Source: Paracoccaceae bacterium (lineage in GTDB: Bacteria > Pseudomonadota > Alphaproteobacteria > Rhodobacterales > Rhodobacteraceae). Taken from it: DNA of 39,267 nucleotides. The position numbers were made by a program, and so were the translations under genes. Below are positions 24,683 through 32,274 of the stretch, piece by piece (position 1 is the stretch's first letter; each line of letters opens with the position of its first letter). Where the stretch lies: contig CACPBQ010000017.1 of assembly GCA_902632125.1 (NCBI GenBank), positions 1 through 39,267 on the forward strand, in the 5' to 3' direction. Below the pieces are notes generated by a model that was not told the DNA's origin, ran no database searches, and was given only the letters and a program-made list of their open reading frames with translations.

Positions 24683-26137
24683 ATGTCTCTTCCTCATTTA
24701 CCATTTGATCCATCATGTTGCTTAATTGGAGGAGAATGGCAAAACTCTGTAAGTCTCGAAAAATTAGAACTAAAAAACCCTTCTGATGGGAGTATTTTAA
24801 CTGAAATCACCTCAGGAAATGAGGATGATATTGATGCTGCAATTACTAGTGCGCAATACGCATTCGAGCAGTGCTGGAGTACAACACCTGCGGCTGAACG
24901 TGGGCGAATTTTGAGTAACTTGGGAAGGCTTATTCTCAAAAATATAGATCTTTTATCTACACTAGAGGCACTTGATGTGGGTAAACCTTTTACTCAAGCC
25001 CAGGCAGATGTTAAGGCACTAGCCCGTTATATGGAGTTTTATGGTGGTGCAGCTGACAAAGTTCACGGAGAGACAATACCATATTTAGAGGGATACACAG
25101 TATATACTTTACGGGAGCCCCACGGTGTTACAGGCCATATCGTTCCGTGGAATTATCCCATGCAGATTATAGGTCGTTCCGTCGGCGCGGCCTTAGCAAT
25201 GGGCAACACCTGCGTTTTGAAGCCGGCTGAAGAAGCCTGTTTGACAGCTTTAACTTTCGCCAATCTTGCCCTTGAAGCAGGCCTTCCTGCCGGTGTACTG
25301 AATGTAGTACCTGGACTTGGCGCCACAGCTGGAGCAGCTCTTTGCGCAAACAAAGGTATAAATCACATAAGTTTCACTGGATCAGTTGCAACAGGCCGTT
25401 TAGTCCAAGCGGCTGCTGCCTATAATATCGTTCCCGTCACTTTAGAGCTTGGCGGAAAATCACCCCAATTATTTTTTGAAGATGCAAATCTGGAAAATGC
25501 ACTTCCCTTTCTTGTAAATGCTGGCATACAGAATGGGGGGCAAACTTGTTCTGCGAGCAGCCGCATCTTGGTTCATCGTTCCCGATATGACGAAGTGATT
25601 GATCGTATGTCCCAAAAGTACCAAGAACTAATTGTTCGACCAGCAATTGACGATGGGGCTTTGGGTCCGCTGATATCTGAGAGGCAAAAATCGATTGTAG
25701 AAGATTTCATTTCGAAAGGTCAGAACTTAAACTTAGTCGCTCAAGGCGAAATAGATGGCAATGTTCCAGAAAACGGGCATTATGTTGCCCCACACTTATT
25801 TGCTGATGTTTCTGACGATCATATTTTGGCTAAAGATGAAATATTTGGTCCAGTCCAAGTAATTATGCCTTTCGACACAGAAGAAGAAGCCATCCAAATT
25901 GCAAATGGTACAGACTATGGTTTAGTTGCAAGCATTTGGACGAATGATGGTGCTCGGCAAATGCGTTTAGCTAAAAAACTGAAATCAGGACAGGTGTTTA
26001 TAAATAATTATGGAGCTGGTGGTGGTGTCGAACTTCCATTTGGGGGACGCGGGTTCTCAGGGCATGGGCGGGAGAAGGGTTTTGAAGCTCTTTTTGGTTT
26101 TTCAACTTTGAAAACTGTTGCAAGCTACCACCAATAA
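24683..26137 (+). CDS. NAD(P)-dependent aldehyde dehydrogenase
   Basis: This 484-residue ALDH superfamily enzyme has all catalytic residues: N157 in VPWNYPMQ, K180 in VLKPAEE, E255 in LELGGKSP and C289 in GGQTCSASSR. The set with LEALDVGKPFTQA and SGQVFINNYGAGGGVELPFGG recalls betaine aldehyde or gamma-aminobutyraldehyde type dehydrogenases. It oxidises an aldehyde to the acid. It starts only three bases after the ATPase stop, so it is in the importer operon and probably processes an aldehyde derived from the imported compound, for example after deamination of an amine. The exact substrate is unknown. Confidence 0.94.
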   Translation: MSLPHLPFDPSCCLIGGEWQNSVSLEKLELKNPSDGSILTEITSGNEDDIDAAITSAQYAFEQCWSTTPAAERGRILSNLGRLILKNIDLLSTLEALDVGKPFTQAQADVKALARYMEFYGGAADKVHGETIPYLEGYTVYTLREPHGVTGHIVPWNYPMQIIGRSVGAALAMGNTCVLKPAEEACLTALTFANLALEAGLPAGVLNVVPGLGATAGAALCANKGINHISFTGSVATGRLVQAAAAYNIVPVTLELGGKSPQLFFEDANLENALPFLVNAGIQNGGQTCSASSRILVHRSRYDEVIDRMSQKYQELIVRPAIDDGALGPLISERQKSIVEDFISKGQNLNLVAQGEIDGNVPENGHYVAPHLFADVSDDHILAKDEIFGPVQVIMPFDTEEEAIQIANGTDYGLVASIWTNDGARQMRLAKKLKSGQVFINNYGAGGGVELPFGGRGFSGHGREKGFEALFGFSTLKTVASYHQ

Positions 26138-26153
26138 AAAGGAAAACTATGAA

Positions 26154-26900
26154 ATGCGATTAGAAAACAAAACTGCAGTTGTAACTGGCGCTGCTTCGGG
26201 TTTGGGCAAAGCAATAGTTGAAAAATTCCTCGAAGAGGGATCAAAGGTCATTATTGTCGATATAAATAAGGATGCTGGTCGTGAGCTCTCAGAGAACTTG
26301 GGGCCTAGAACTTTGGCAGTAAGTGCAGACGTGGGTGATGCAAACTCAGTAAAAAATTTGCATAAAAGTGTACTTGCAAGTTTTGAAAAAGTGGATGTTG
26401 TGGTCAATAATGCAGGTGTTACCCACTTGCCTACTCCACTGGATGAAGTGACCGAAGAGGATTTTGACCGCGTTTTCCGTGTAAACTGCAAATCAGTTTA
26501 TTTAATGGCAAAAGCCTTCGTTCCTAGTATGAAAAATCAAGGTAGTGGCTCTATACTTAATATTGCCTCAACGGCAGGTATATCACCTAGACCAAACTTG
26601 AACTGGTATAATAGCTCGAAAGGCTGGATGAATACCGCTACAAGAACTATGGCCGTAGAGCTTGCTCCATTTGGTGTTCGTGTAAATGCTGTTAATCCCG
26701 TTGCAAGCGAGACACCTTTGCTAGCATCTTTCATGGGCGAAGATACACCAGAAATGAGGCAAAAGTTTCTTTCAACAATACCACTTGGAAGATTTGCTCA
26801 GCCGGAGGATATAGCCAATGCAGCCTGCTATTTATCTTCAGATGAGGCAAGCATGGTAACCGGTGTTTGTATGCAGGTTGATGGTGGGCGGTGTATTTGA
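26154..26900 (+). CDS. Classical SDR oxidoreductase
   Basis: This is a 248-residue classical short-chain dehydrogenase. It has TGAASGLG near residues 11-18, VVNNAGV, S139 in NIASTAGIS, and Y152/K156 in WYNSSKGW. The C-terminus is SDEASMVTGVCMQVDGGRCI. The preferred start is ATG at 26154, about 11 bases after AAGGAA. The open frame extends upstream into the ALDH gene, but that part does not resemble the family. The neighbouring ALDH suggests that an alcohol is oxidised to an aldehyde and then to an acid, but this is inference. Its stop TGA shares one base with the ATG of the peptidase. Confidence 0.92.
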   Translation: MRLENKTAVVTGAASGLGKAIVEKFLEEGSKVIIVDINKDAGRELSENLGPRTLAVSADVGDANSVKNLHKSVLASFEKVDVVVNNAGVTHLPTPLDEVTEEDFDRVFRVNCKSVYLMAKAFVPSMKNQGSGSILNIASTAGISPRPNLNWYNSSKGWMNTATRTMAVELAPFGVRVNAVNPVASETPLLASFMGEDTPEMRQKFLSTIPLGRFAQPEDIANAACYLSSDEASMVTGVCMQVDGGRCI

Positions 26901-27904
26901 TGATGCAACCAGGTCCGAAAAATCTGATAACTGATGTGCAAGGTCTTCTCGTGGGCAACGCTCAAGATGAAAAAATTAAAACGGGCGTAACCGTTCTTAC
27001 AGGAGAACAACCACTAGTTACTTCTTATTGCGTCATGGGAGGAGCGCCAGGAACACGCGAAACGGATTTACTTGCACCAGACAAAACGATTAAAGGCGTC
27101 GATGCTTTAGTATTATCAGGAGGATCTGCTTTTGGATTAGACGCTGCCTCTGGAGTTGTCGATAAATTAAAAGAAAATGGTAAAGGTTTGAAAGTCGCTG
27201 GACATATAGTTCCCCTAGTACCGGCAGCTATTATTTTTGACTTAAGTAATGGAGGTGAAAAAAAATGGGCTAAAAACCCATATCCTAATTTAGGTAAGCA
27301 AGCGTATGAAAATTTAAACCCTGAATTTGAGCTTGGCAGTGTTGGAGCCGGGTGCGGTGCACAGGGAGGAATGATGAAGGGTGGTTTAGGTTCAGCATCT
27401 TTCAAGTTGAGTAATGGCATAACAGTAGGCGCGCTTGTAGCAGCAAATCCTGTAGGTGATGCAACAGATGACTCAGGAAGGCATTTCTGGGCAGCGCCAT
27501 TTGAAATTGATGACGAATTTGGAGGACTTGAAGCCCCCATTGGAGGCAGTTACGCAAAATCATTTAAAAGGCCAGAATTATTCCCACTTGAAGATCGAGC
27601 TAACACGACAATTGGCATTGTTGCTACAGATGCCGACTTAACAAAAGCACAAGCTAAAAGACTGGCAACATCAGCGCACGATGGAATTGCCCGAGCAATT
27701 GTGCCATCCCATCTTCCCTTTGATGGGGACTTGATATTTGCCAGTTCAACCAAAGAGTTGCCTTTAAGAGATGAGGTTTATGATCTTGCAGAAATATGCC
27801 ATGCTGCCAGTCTTTGCATGACAAGGGCAATTGCACGTGGCGTCTACAATGCAAAAAAACTGCCAGGTGACCCCATGCCTACATTTAAAAATTTCAATAG
27901 TTAG
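26900..27904 (+). CDS. P1-family self-processing aminopeptidase/amidohydrolase (DmpA/NylC type)
   Basis: This 334-residue member of peptidase family S58/P1 includes L-aminopeptidase D-Ala-esterase (DmpA), beta-aminopeptidases and nylon-oligomer hydrolase NylC. Family blocks are VLTGEQPLVTSYCVMGGAPG, ALVLSGGSAFGLDAA, GSVGAGCGAQGG, KGGLGSAS and AANPVGD. The autocleavage site is probably between N235 and T236 in RANTTIGIVATDADL, making Thr the N-terminal nucleophile of the small subunit. It hydrolyses peptides or amides with small or non-standard N-terminal residues. ATG at 26900 shares one base with the SDR stop. Placed in a peptide-importer operon, it may cleave the imported substrate. Confidence 0.9.
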   Translation: MMQPGPKNLITDVQGLLVGNAQDEKIKTGVTVLTGEQPLVTSYCVMGGAPGTRETDLLAPDKTIKGVDALVLSGGSAFGLDAASGVVDKLKENGKGLKVAGHIVPLVPAAIIFDLSNGGEKKWAKNPYPNLGKQAYENLNPEFELGSVGAGCGAQGGMMKGGLGSASFKLSNGITVGALVAANPVGDATDDSGRHFWAAPFEIDDEFGGLEAPIGGSYAKSFKRPELFPLEDRANTTIGIVATDADLTKAQAKRLATSAHDGIARAIVPSHLPFDGDLIFASSTKELPLRDEVYDLAEICHAASLCMTRAIARGVYNAKKLPGDPMPTFKNFNS

Positions 27905-27926
27905 TTGATAGATAAAAGTTACTAAT

Positions 27927-28385
27927 TTGCTCAAAAACGCTTTCTCTAAAAAGTTTAAATTTAAAAACTGGCCGAAAAAGAATTTCCCTGCAATAGCAGC
28001 AGGCATCTACGTAATTTGGGATGAGCAAACTTTGCTTTATGTAAGTGTGGCAGGTAAAGATTTAGATAAAGCACAACGAGCAGGAAAAACTAAATTTGGA
28101 TTGATTACAAGGCTTAACAGCCACGCAAGTGGAAGAGCTGCTAGTGATCAATTCTGCTCTCTTTTAGCCAATAGAACTGTCATTCCTTCTCTCACCAGCA
28201 TTCAACTTAATAAATTTAGAGACGGTTCAGTAACCTTGGACCAAATGACCAAAAAATATATTCGGGCAAATTTAGAATATCAGTATCTTGTGGTTGATAA
28301 TTTCCAGGATGCACTTGACTTAGAAGTTCACTGTAAGCGCGGAGCTATTTTCGGAGAAAAGCCATTTTTCAATCCCTTGGATTAA
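27927..28385 (+). CDS. GIY-YIG-like domain protein, function unknown
   Basis: This 152-residue protein matches the GIY-YIG nuclease fold at its key points. GIYVIW (26-31) is the first strand and LLYVS (36-40) stands at the YIG strand, with S for G. R62 follows in LITRLNSH, E133 in ALDLEVHCKRG, and N149 in PFFNP. The middle, GRAASDQFCSLLANRTVIPSL, recalls a bacterial subgroup with a conserved DQF block. Such proteins may cut DNA, but no partner or phage/restriction context is present. The only start in the frame is TTG at 27927, 22 bp after the peptidase stop and without a clear ribosome binding site. Expression is likely by read-through from the importer operon. Confidence 0.65.
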   Translation: MLKNAFSKKFKFKNWPKKNFPAIAAGIYVIWDEQTLLYVSVAGKDLDKAQRAGKTKFGLITRLNSHASGRAASDQFCSLLANRTVIPSLTSIQLNKFRDGSVTLDQMTKKYIRANLEYQYLVVDNFQDALDLEVHCKRGAIFGEKPFFNPLD

Positions 28386-28394
28386 CAGGCTTTA

Positions 28395-29303
28395 TCATAA
28401 CGTGTAATCAATGGGATCCCGGTATTTTTCTAAGGTAGTCCATTTCCAATATGTTTCATTTAATCGAACTGAAATCGGGCCACTAGCGCCATTTCCAAAA
28501 ATCGTTTCATTTACACGTATTATTGGAATAACCCCTCCTCCTGAAGAAGATAAAAAAACCTCATCGGCCTCCAAAAGCTCCCGCAAACTCAAGGAGCGTA
28601 CGCTAGTATTTATGCCAAGATGATCGGCCATCTCCAGAACCGTTTTTCTGCTTACACCAGCCAAGACGCCTCTGTCAGGTGTTATCAAAACTTTGTCTTT
28701 GACGGCAAAAACATTAAAGCCAGGGCCTTCGGTTACATTTCCATCATAATCCAATAATATAACAGTCTCGTAGTTTTTATCTTTTGCTTCAAAAATACCC
28801 TGAGTGAAGTCTCCCCAATGATAGTTCTTTACTCTAGGATTAACGCTATTTTCTGGAATTCTATATGCATTTTGAGCAATCCAAGCAGTCGCTCCTTGCT
28901 CGACGACTTCAGGTTTTATTATGTGTACATACGGTACGCACCAAGCAAAAAAATGATTTTTGCAATCCCTAGGATCCCTAGATCCTGATATTTTTGGTTT
29001 ACCCCTACTGCACACCATCGCCACATAACTATCTCTCAAGTTTGTCTTTCCAACCATTTGATGAAGAGCCACCTGAATATCTCGTTTACTCATTCTAGGA
29101 TCGAGATGGAGATCTTCCATCGAAGATAAAAATCGAGCCAAATATTCATCAAATCTGAAGAAGGCTCCGTCTATTACTGGCACGACATCATAAGTTATAT
29201 CTGAATGAACCAAACCCCAATCATTTACTGAAATTGTAGCCTTTGAAATAGGAATGACCTGACCGTTCATCCAAGCGGCTCCAAGATGTAATTCGTCTTT
29301 CAT
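28395..29303 (-). CDS. Class IV PLP aminotransferase, (R)-amine/D-amino-acid transaminase-like
   Basis: This 302-residue fold-type IV transaminase has its PLP lysine as K159 in NPRVKNYHWGDFTQG, and TEGPGFNVFAV binds the cofactor phosphate region. The N-terminal VHSDITYDVVPVIDGAFFRFDEYLARF resembles, in two parts, the motif of (R)-selective amine transaminases (ATA-117-like), more than that of branched-chain or D-alanine transaminases. It would swap an amino group between an amine or D-amino acid and a keto acid. The ATG at 29303 has an AAGAGAAG element upstream. It is monocistronic and converges on the GIY-YIG gene with a 9-bp gap. The neighbouring D-amino-acid enzyme, amidase and ALDH make a role in amine catabolism plausible. 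Confidence 0.88.
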   Translation of the reverse strand: MKDELHLGAAWMNGQVIPISKATISVNDWGLVHSDITYDVVPVIDGAFFRFDEYLARFLSSMEDLHLDPRMSKRDIQVALHQMVGKTNLRDSYVAMVCSRGKPKISGSRDPRDCKNHFFAWCVPYVHIIKPEVVEQGATAWIAQNAYRIPENSVNPRVKNYHWGDFTQGIFEAKDKNYETVILLDYDGNVTEGPGFNVFAVKDKVLITPDRGVLAGVSRKTVLEMADHLGINTSVRSLSLRELLEADEVFLSSSGGGVIPIIRVNETIFGNGASGPISVRLNETYWKWTTLEKYRDPIDYTL

Positions 29304-29537
29304 TGATTTGCTTCTCTTAATTAATATTTATTTTCCAGTCCCAATAAACAAGAACCAGATTTCATAATCAATGATAGAAATTAGAATGAGGGTTTAACTA
29401 AAACTCTGTACCAAAAAACACATTTTTTCACTTTGAACTCAAAAGTAAAATTTAAATTAGTTAAAAAATTGTGAAATTCCAAAATCCACTGGCAATTAAA
29501 TATTTTAAATAAATACATAAAGTTAAAAATATTTATC

Positions 29538-29553
29538 TGGCATGTTTCTTGCT
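29538..29553 (+). promoter_or_regulatory. Sigma-54 (-24/-12) promoter upstream of glycosyltransferase operon
   Basis: TGGCATGTTTCTTGCT matches the RpoN consensus TGGCAYRNNNNTTGCW at every position. GG (29539-29540) and GC (29551-29552) are separated by exactly ten bases. Transcription would start near 29563-29565, leaving a leader of about 135 nt before the first large gene. Confidence 0.75.
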
Positions 29554-29617
29554 CCCCAATGTGGCATTGCGGCTCATAAAAGAAGTTTTTCTGACTTCAA
29601 ACTAGGTAGACTAAAAG

Positions 29618-29698
29618 ATGACCAGAAAATCGTTTTTTAAAAAAAAATCAACAAGTCCCATGAGTTCATTGGCTTTTTTGCAGGTTGGGTGTCAGTAG
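29618..29698 (+). CDS. Possible 26-residue leader peptide/small ORF
   Basis: ATG at 29618 opens a 26-codon frame (start MTRKSFFKKKSTS) whose TAG is immediately followed by the ATG of the glycosyltransferase gene. Lys/Arg/Ser-rich at the start, it has no known family. An AGG lies rather far upstream. The direct stop-start junction and the weak ribosome binding site of the next gene suggest translational coupling, but chance is not excluded. Confidence 0.25.
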   Translation: MTRKSFFKKKSTSPMSSLAFLQVGCQ

Positions 29699-31483
29699 AT
29701 GAAATTTAGCATAATTATACCAACTAAAAACCGGCAAACAAAAGCAATACAAGCAATTCAGAGTTGTTTATTATCATCACACGAAGATATAGAAATTATT
29801 GTAACTGATGTTAGTGACAAAAATTGTCTCAGAAAAGAAATTGAAGGTCTAAAAGACCCTAGAATTCGATACTTTTATCACACAAATCCATTATCAATGA
29901 AAGATAATTGGGAGTATGGAGTTTCGAAGACGTCCGGTGATTATATATCAATCATTGGTGATGATGACGCTTTAATGCCAGACGGTTTAGCGCTAGCTGC
30001 CGAGTTGATAAAAAAAACCAAAACACCAGTACTGCATTGCAAGCCAGCTCTTTATAAGTGGCCTGACTATCCGCTCATCAACAGACGGAATTATATCCGC
30101 CTTACTTTACCAACCACAATTTACAGCCACCCAAACCCTAGAGTGAATCTTTACAAAGCGTATAATTTTGAGGGTGATATAAACACCGGTCCAGGTATTT
30201 ATTATGGATTAATAGCAAAATCTTTTTTGGAAGAATTAAAATCTAAGCGCGGAGCTTACTTTATAGACGAAAATGCAGATTTTGATTCTGGTTTTGCCAC
30301 TCTTCTTTATGCCGAAAGCTTTATTTCAACGACCTACCCTATATTTATTGCCGGAATGTGTAGAGCAAGTAACTCTGGACATATGCGTTTTAGATCAATG
30401 ACTAACAAGAGTATACTAAATGTAGTAAATGACGCATCTAGTTCATTAGAAGACTTTATATGGTCCGACTTGGCAAAAATTAATTCAATTGACGTTGTAA
30501 TTATTAGCGCCATGCGCAGATTTATTTCAGAAATAAATAAAGTAATTCCAGAAAAAAAAATAAAATTCAATAAACAGAAGGCATTTGACAAAATAGCGTC
30601 AAATATTTCTTCTGGATATGATAATACTAACTTCAAAGCAGAAGTCAGAATTTTAAATGAAATTGCTGAAAAGTGGGATATTTCACCTACGGCTATACCA
30701 AATCAAAAATATCCATTGCACGGATTGCAGGCTGACAAAGGTGTCAACCATCAAGCTATCACCGGATCAAAAAATAGCCCATCGTCACTAGTGATTGATG
30801 GAAATGTCCTAGGGGTTAGTAATATTTTAGACGTTATAAAGATTGTCGAAAGTTCAACTACAGATTGGCTCATCTTGCTCAAACGTTTAGGACTTGTCAC
30901 TTCAGAAAAATATCTAGACGAAGAACCAGACAAAACTTTAACTGAAGCGGCAATAACAAAAATCAATGAGGGTCTACTATCTGAAGCTATAGATTTTTTA
31001 GAAAATAATATTATCCAAAATCCGGTAGATTTTCACTCACTCCAATTATTAGGAACTATTCACTTCAACGAAGAAAATTATGATTTATGCATTCCTCTAT
31101 TGGCCAGATCGCTTTCTTTTGTTTTTAACTTAGAAACTTTTGACGCATATTTTCACTCTTTATTAAAAACGCATCAGTACGATTTTGCCCTGCAAGTCGT
31201 AGAAAACTACAACAAAAACTTAAATGCTGAAAATATGTGTCTGGTAGATCATTTTCTCGGAGTTATTGAGATGACAGCTGGAAATTATGGAGCAGCTGCT
31301 GATATTTTTGGTACTATCAATCCAGCAATTGATCAATCACTTTACTATTATTGTGCTGCTTATTCAAAATTTCTTGAAGGAGATGCCATAGACGCTGATA
31401 AGCTTGTTAAGCAGGCCTTAGATTATAGATCCAACGAAGTTGGGTTTCTGGAATTAGAGGCAAAGATTGAAGCATGTCTGTGA
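29699..31483 (+). CDS. GT2-family glycosyltransferase with C-terminal TPR region
   Basis: This 594-residue cytoplasmic protein joins a GT-A glycosyltransferase domain (residues 1 to about 230) to a helical C-terminal half. The N-terminus FSIIIPTKNRQTKAIQAI and ISIIGDDDALMPDG (DDD at 88-90, the metal/nucleotide-sugar site) are standard for family 2. Residues about 430-594 look like tetratricopeptide repeats (AITKINEGLLSEAIDFLENN; VDFHSLQLLGTIHFNEENYD). TPR-linked transferases often glycosylate proteins, including flagellins, the repeats holding the acceptor. It is the first large gene of the operon behind a sigma-54 promoter. The next ATG overlaps its end by 10 bases. The sugar and acceptor are unknown. 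Confidence 0.85.
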   Translation: MKFSIIIPTKNRQTKAIQAIQSCLLSSHEDIEIIVTDVSDKNCLRKEIEGLKDPRIRYFYHTNPLSMKDNWEYGVSKTSGDYISIIGDDDALMPDGLALAAELIKKTKTPVLHCKPALYKWPDYPLINRRNYIRLTLPTTIYSHPNPRVNLYKAYNFEGDINTGPGIYYGLIAKSFLEELKSKRGAYFIDENADFDSGFATLLYAESFISTTYPIFIAGMCRASNSGHMRFRSMTNKSILNVVNDASSSLEDFIWSDLAKINSIDVVIISAMRRFISEINKVIPEKKIKFNKQKAFDKIASNISSGYDNTNFKAEVRILNEIAEKWDISPTAIPNQKYPLHGLQADKGVNHQAITGSKNSPSSLVIDGNVLGVSNILDVIKIVESSTTDWLILLKRLGLVTSEKYLDEEPDKTLTEAAITKINEGLLSEAIDFLENNIIQNPVDFHSLQLLGTIHFNEENYDLCIPLLARSLSFVFNLETFDAYFHSLLKTHQYDFALQVVENYNKNLNAENMCLVDHFLGVIEMTAGNYGAAADIFGTINPAIDQSLYYYCAAYSKFLEGDAIDADKLVKQALDYRSNEVGFLELEAKIEACL

Positions 31484-32274
31484 AATTAGTAAATACTGCA
31501 GTTATACTTTGTGGTGGAATGAGCACCCGTATGGGTGCATTAACTAGTGAAACACCAAAGGCCTTATTAAACGTAAATGGGAAGCCAATAATCTGGTATA
31601 CGATAAATTTTTTAAAGCAAAACGGCATTAAAAGGTTCATATTTCCTCTAGGGTACTTAGGTAAAAAAATACAACGTTACATCCAAAAGGAATTCAGTTC
31701 ATTTGATATAGAATTTGTTTTTTCGGATACTGGCATAAAAACTGAGATTCACAACAGAATTAAAAACATATTATGCAAATTAGACCTTAACGAGAATTTC
31801 ATACTTTTAAATAGTGACACTATTTTTTCCTTTGATTTAATAAACATGTGTCAGCTCCACCTCAGTAATCGATCAGACTTAACTCTTGCAACAGTTCCGA
31901 TAACCAGCCCTTGGGGAATAGTAATTGAAAATGATGGAAAACTAGCCAGTTTTCAACGAAATTTAAAAATTGATAACGTTGGACTGGTTGACTACCCAAT
32001 TGGGCACGGCCAAATTTATTCAGGGCTATGTATTATTAAATCAAAAGTACTTTGTAAGTTTGATTGGTTAAACTGCTCTGATTTTGAAACGGATGTCTTC
32101 AATAATATCATTGACGAAAATAAAGCGTTAGTTCACAGGATAAATGGTTTTTGGTACCCAATTGATACACCAAAACACCTGTCAAACATAAACCACGAAT
32201 TCAAAATAGCCATAAAAAGCAGCTCACGAAATCACTTAATCAATATTAGTGAGGGAGTATTTAATGCGGCATGA
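31474..32274 (+). CDS. Sugar-phosphate nucleotidyltransferase (RfbF-like role inferred)
   Basis: This 266-residue NTP_transferase-family protein has the nucleotide-binding loop ILCGGMSTRMGALTSETPKA (11-30, with K29), then GKPIIWYTINFLKQNGIKRF. D115 in LLNSDT is the metal-binding aspartate, and GFWYPIDTPKHL lies near the C-terminus. It activates a sugar 1-phosphate with an NTP. The best guess is glucose-1-phosphate cytidylyltransferase because the CDP-glucose 4,6-dehydratase gene is in the same operon, but the loop is GGMSTRMG rather than the GGLGTRL of typical RfbF and the sequence is divergent. GDP- or UDP-linked products remain possible. It overlaps the preceding gene by 10 bases and the following by 11. 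Confidence 0.82.
   Translation: MSVKLVNTAVILCGGMSTRMGALTSETPKALLNVNGKPIIWYTINFLKQNGIKRFIFPLGYLGKKIQRYIQKEFSSFDIEFVFSDTGIKTEIHNRIKNILCKLDLNENFILLNSDTIFSFDLINMCQLHLSNRSDLTLATVPITSPWGIVIENDGKLASFQRNLKIDNVGLVDYPIGHGQIYSGLCIIKSKVLCKFDWLNCSDFETDVFNNIIDENKALVHRINGFWYPIDTPKHLSNINHEFKIAIKSSSRNHLINISEGVFNAA

Larger units (their letters stand above)
29304..29698. other. 395-bp AT-rich leader region of the glycosylation operon
   Basis: This gap carries the leftward promoter of the aminotransferase, the sigma-54 promoter at 29538-29553, a small hairpin (GAAGT, seven bases, ACTTC at about 29582-29598) and a possible 26-codon frame at 29618-29698. The first half is a run of A- and T-rich sequence without a recognisable enhancer-binding site. 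Confidence 0.5.

Noticed and set aside
27025-27540. Open minus-strand frame of 171 codons
   Set aside because: It lies fully inside the P1-family peptidase, is rich in Pro/Ser/Ala as expected of an antisense shadow, and shows no family motif.
29562-29574. Second TGGCATTGC just downstream of the sigma-54 promoter
   Set aside because: No GC element occurs ten bases after the GG, so it cannot form a -24/-12 pair.
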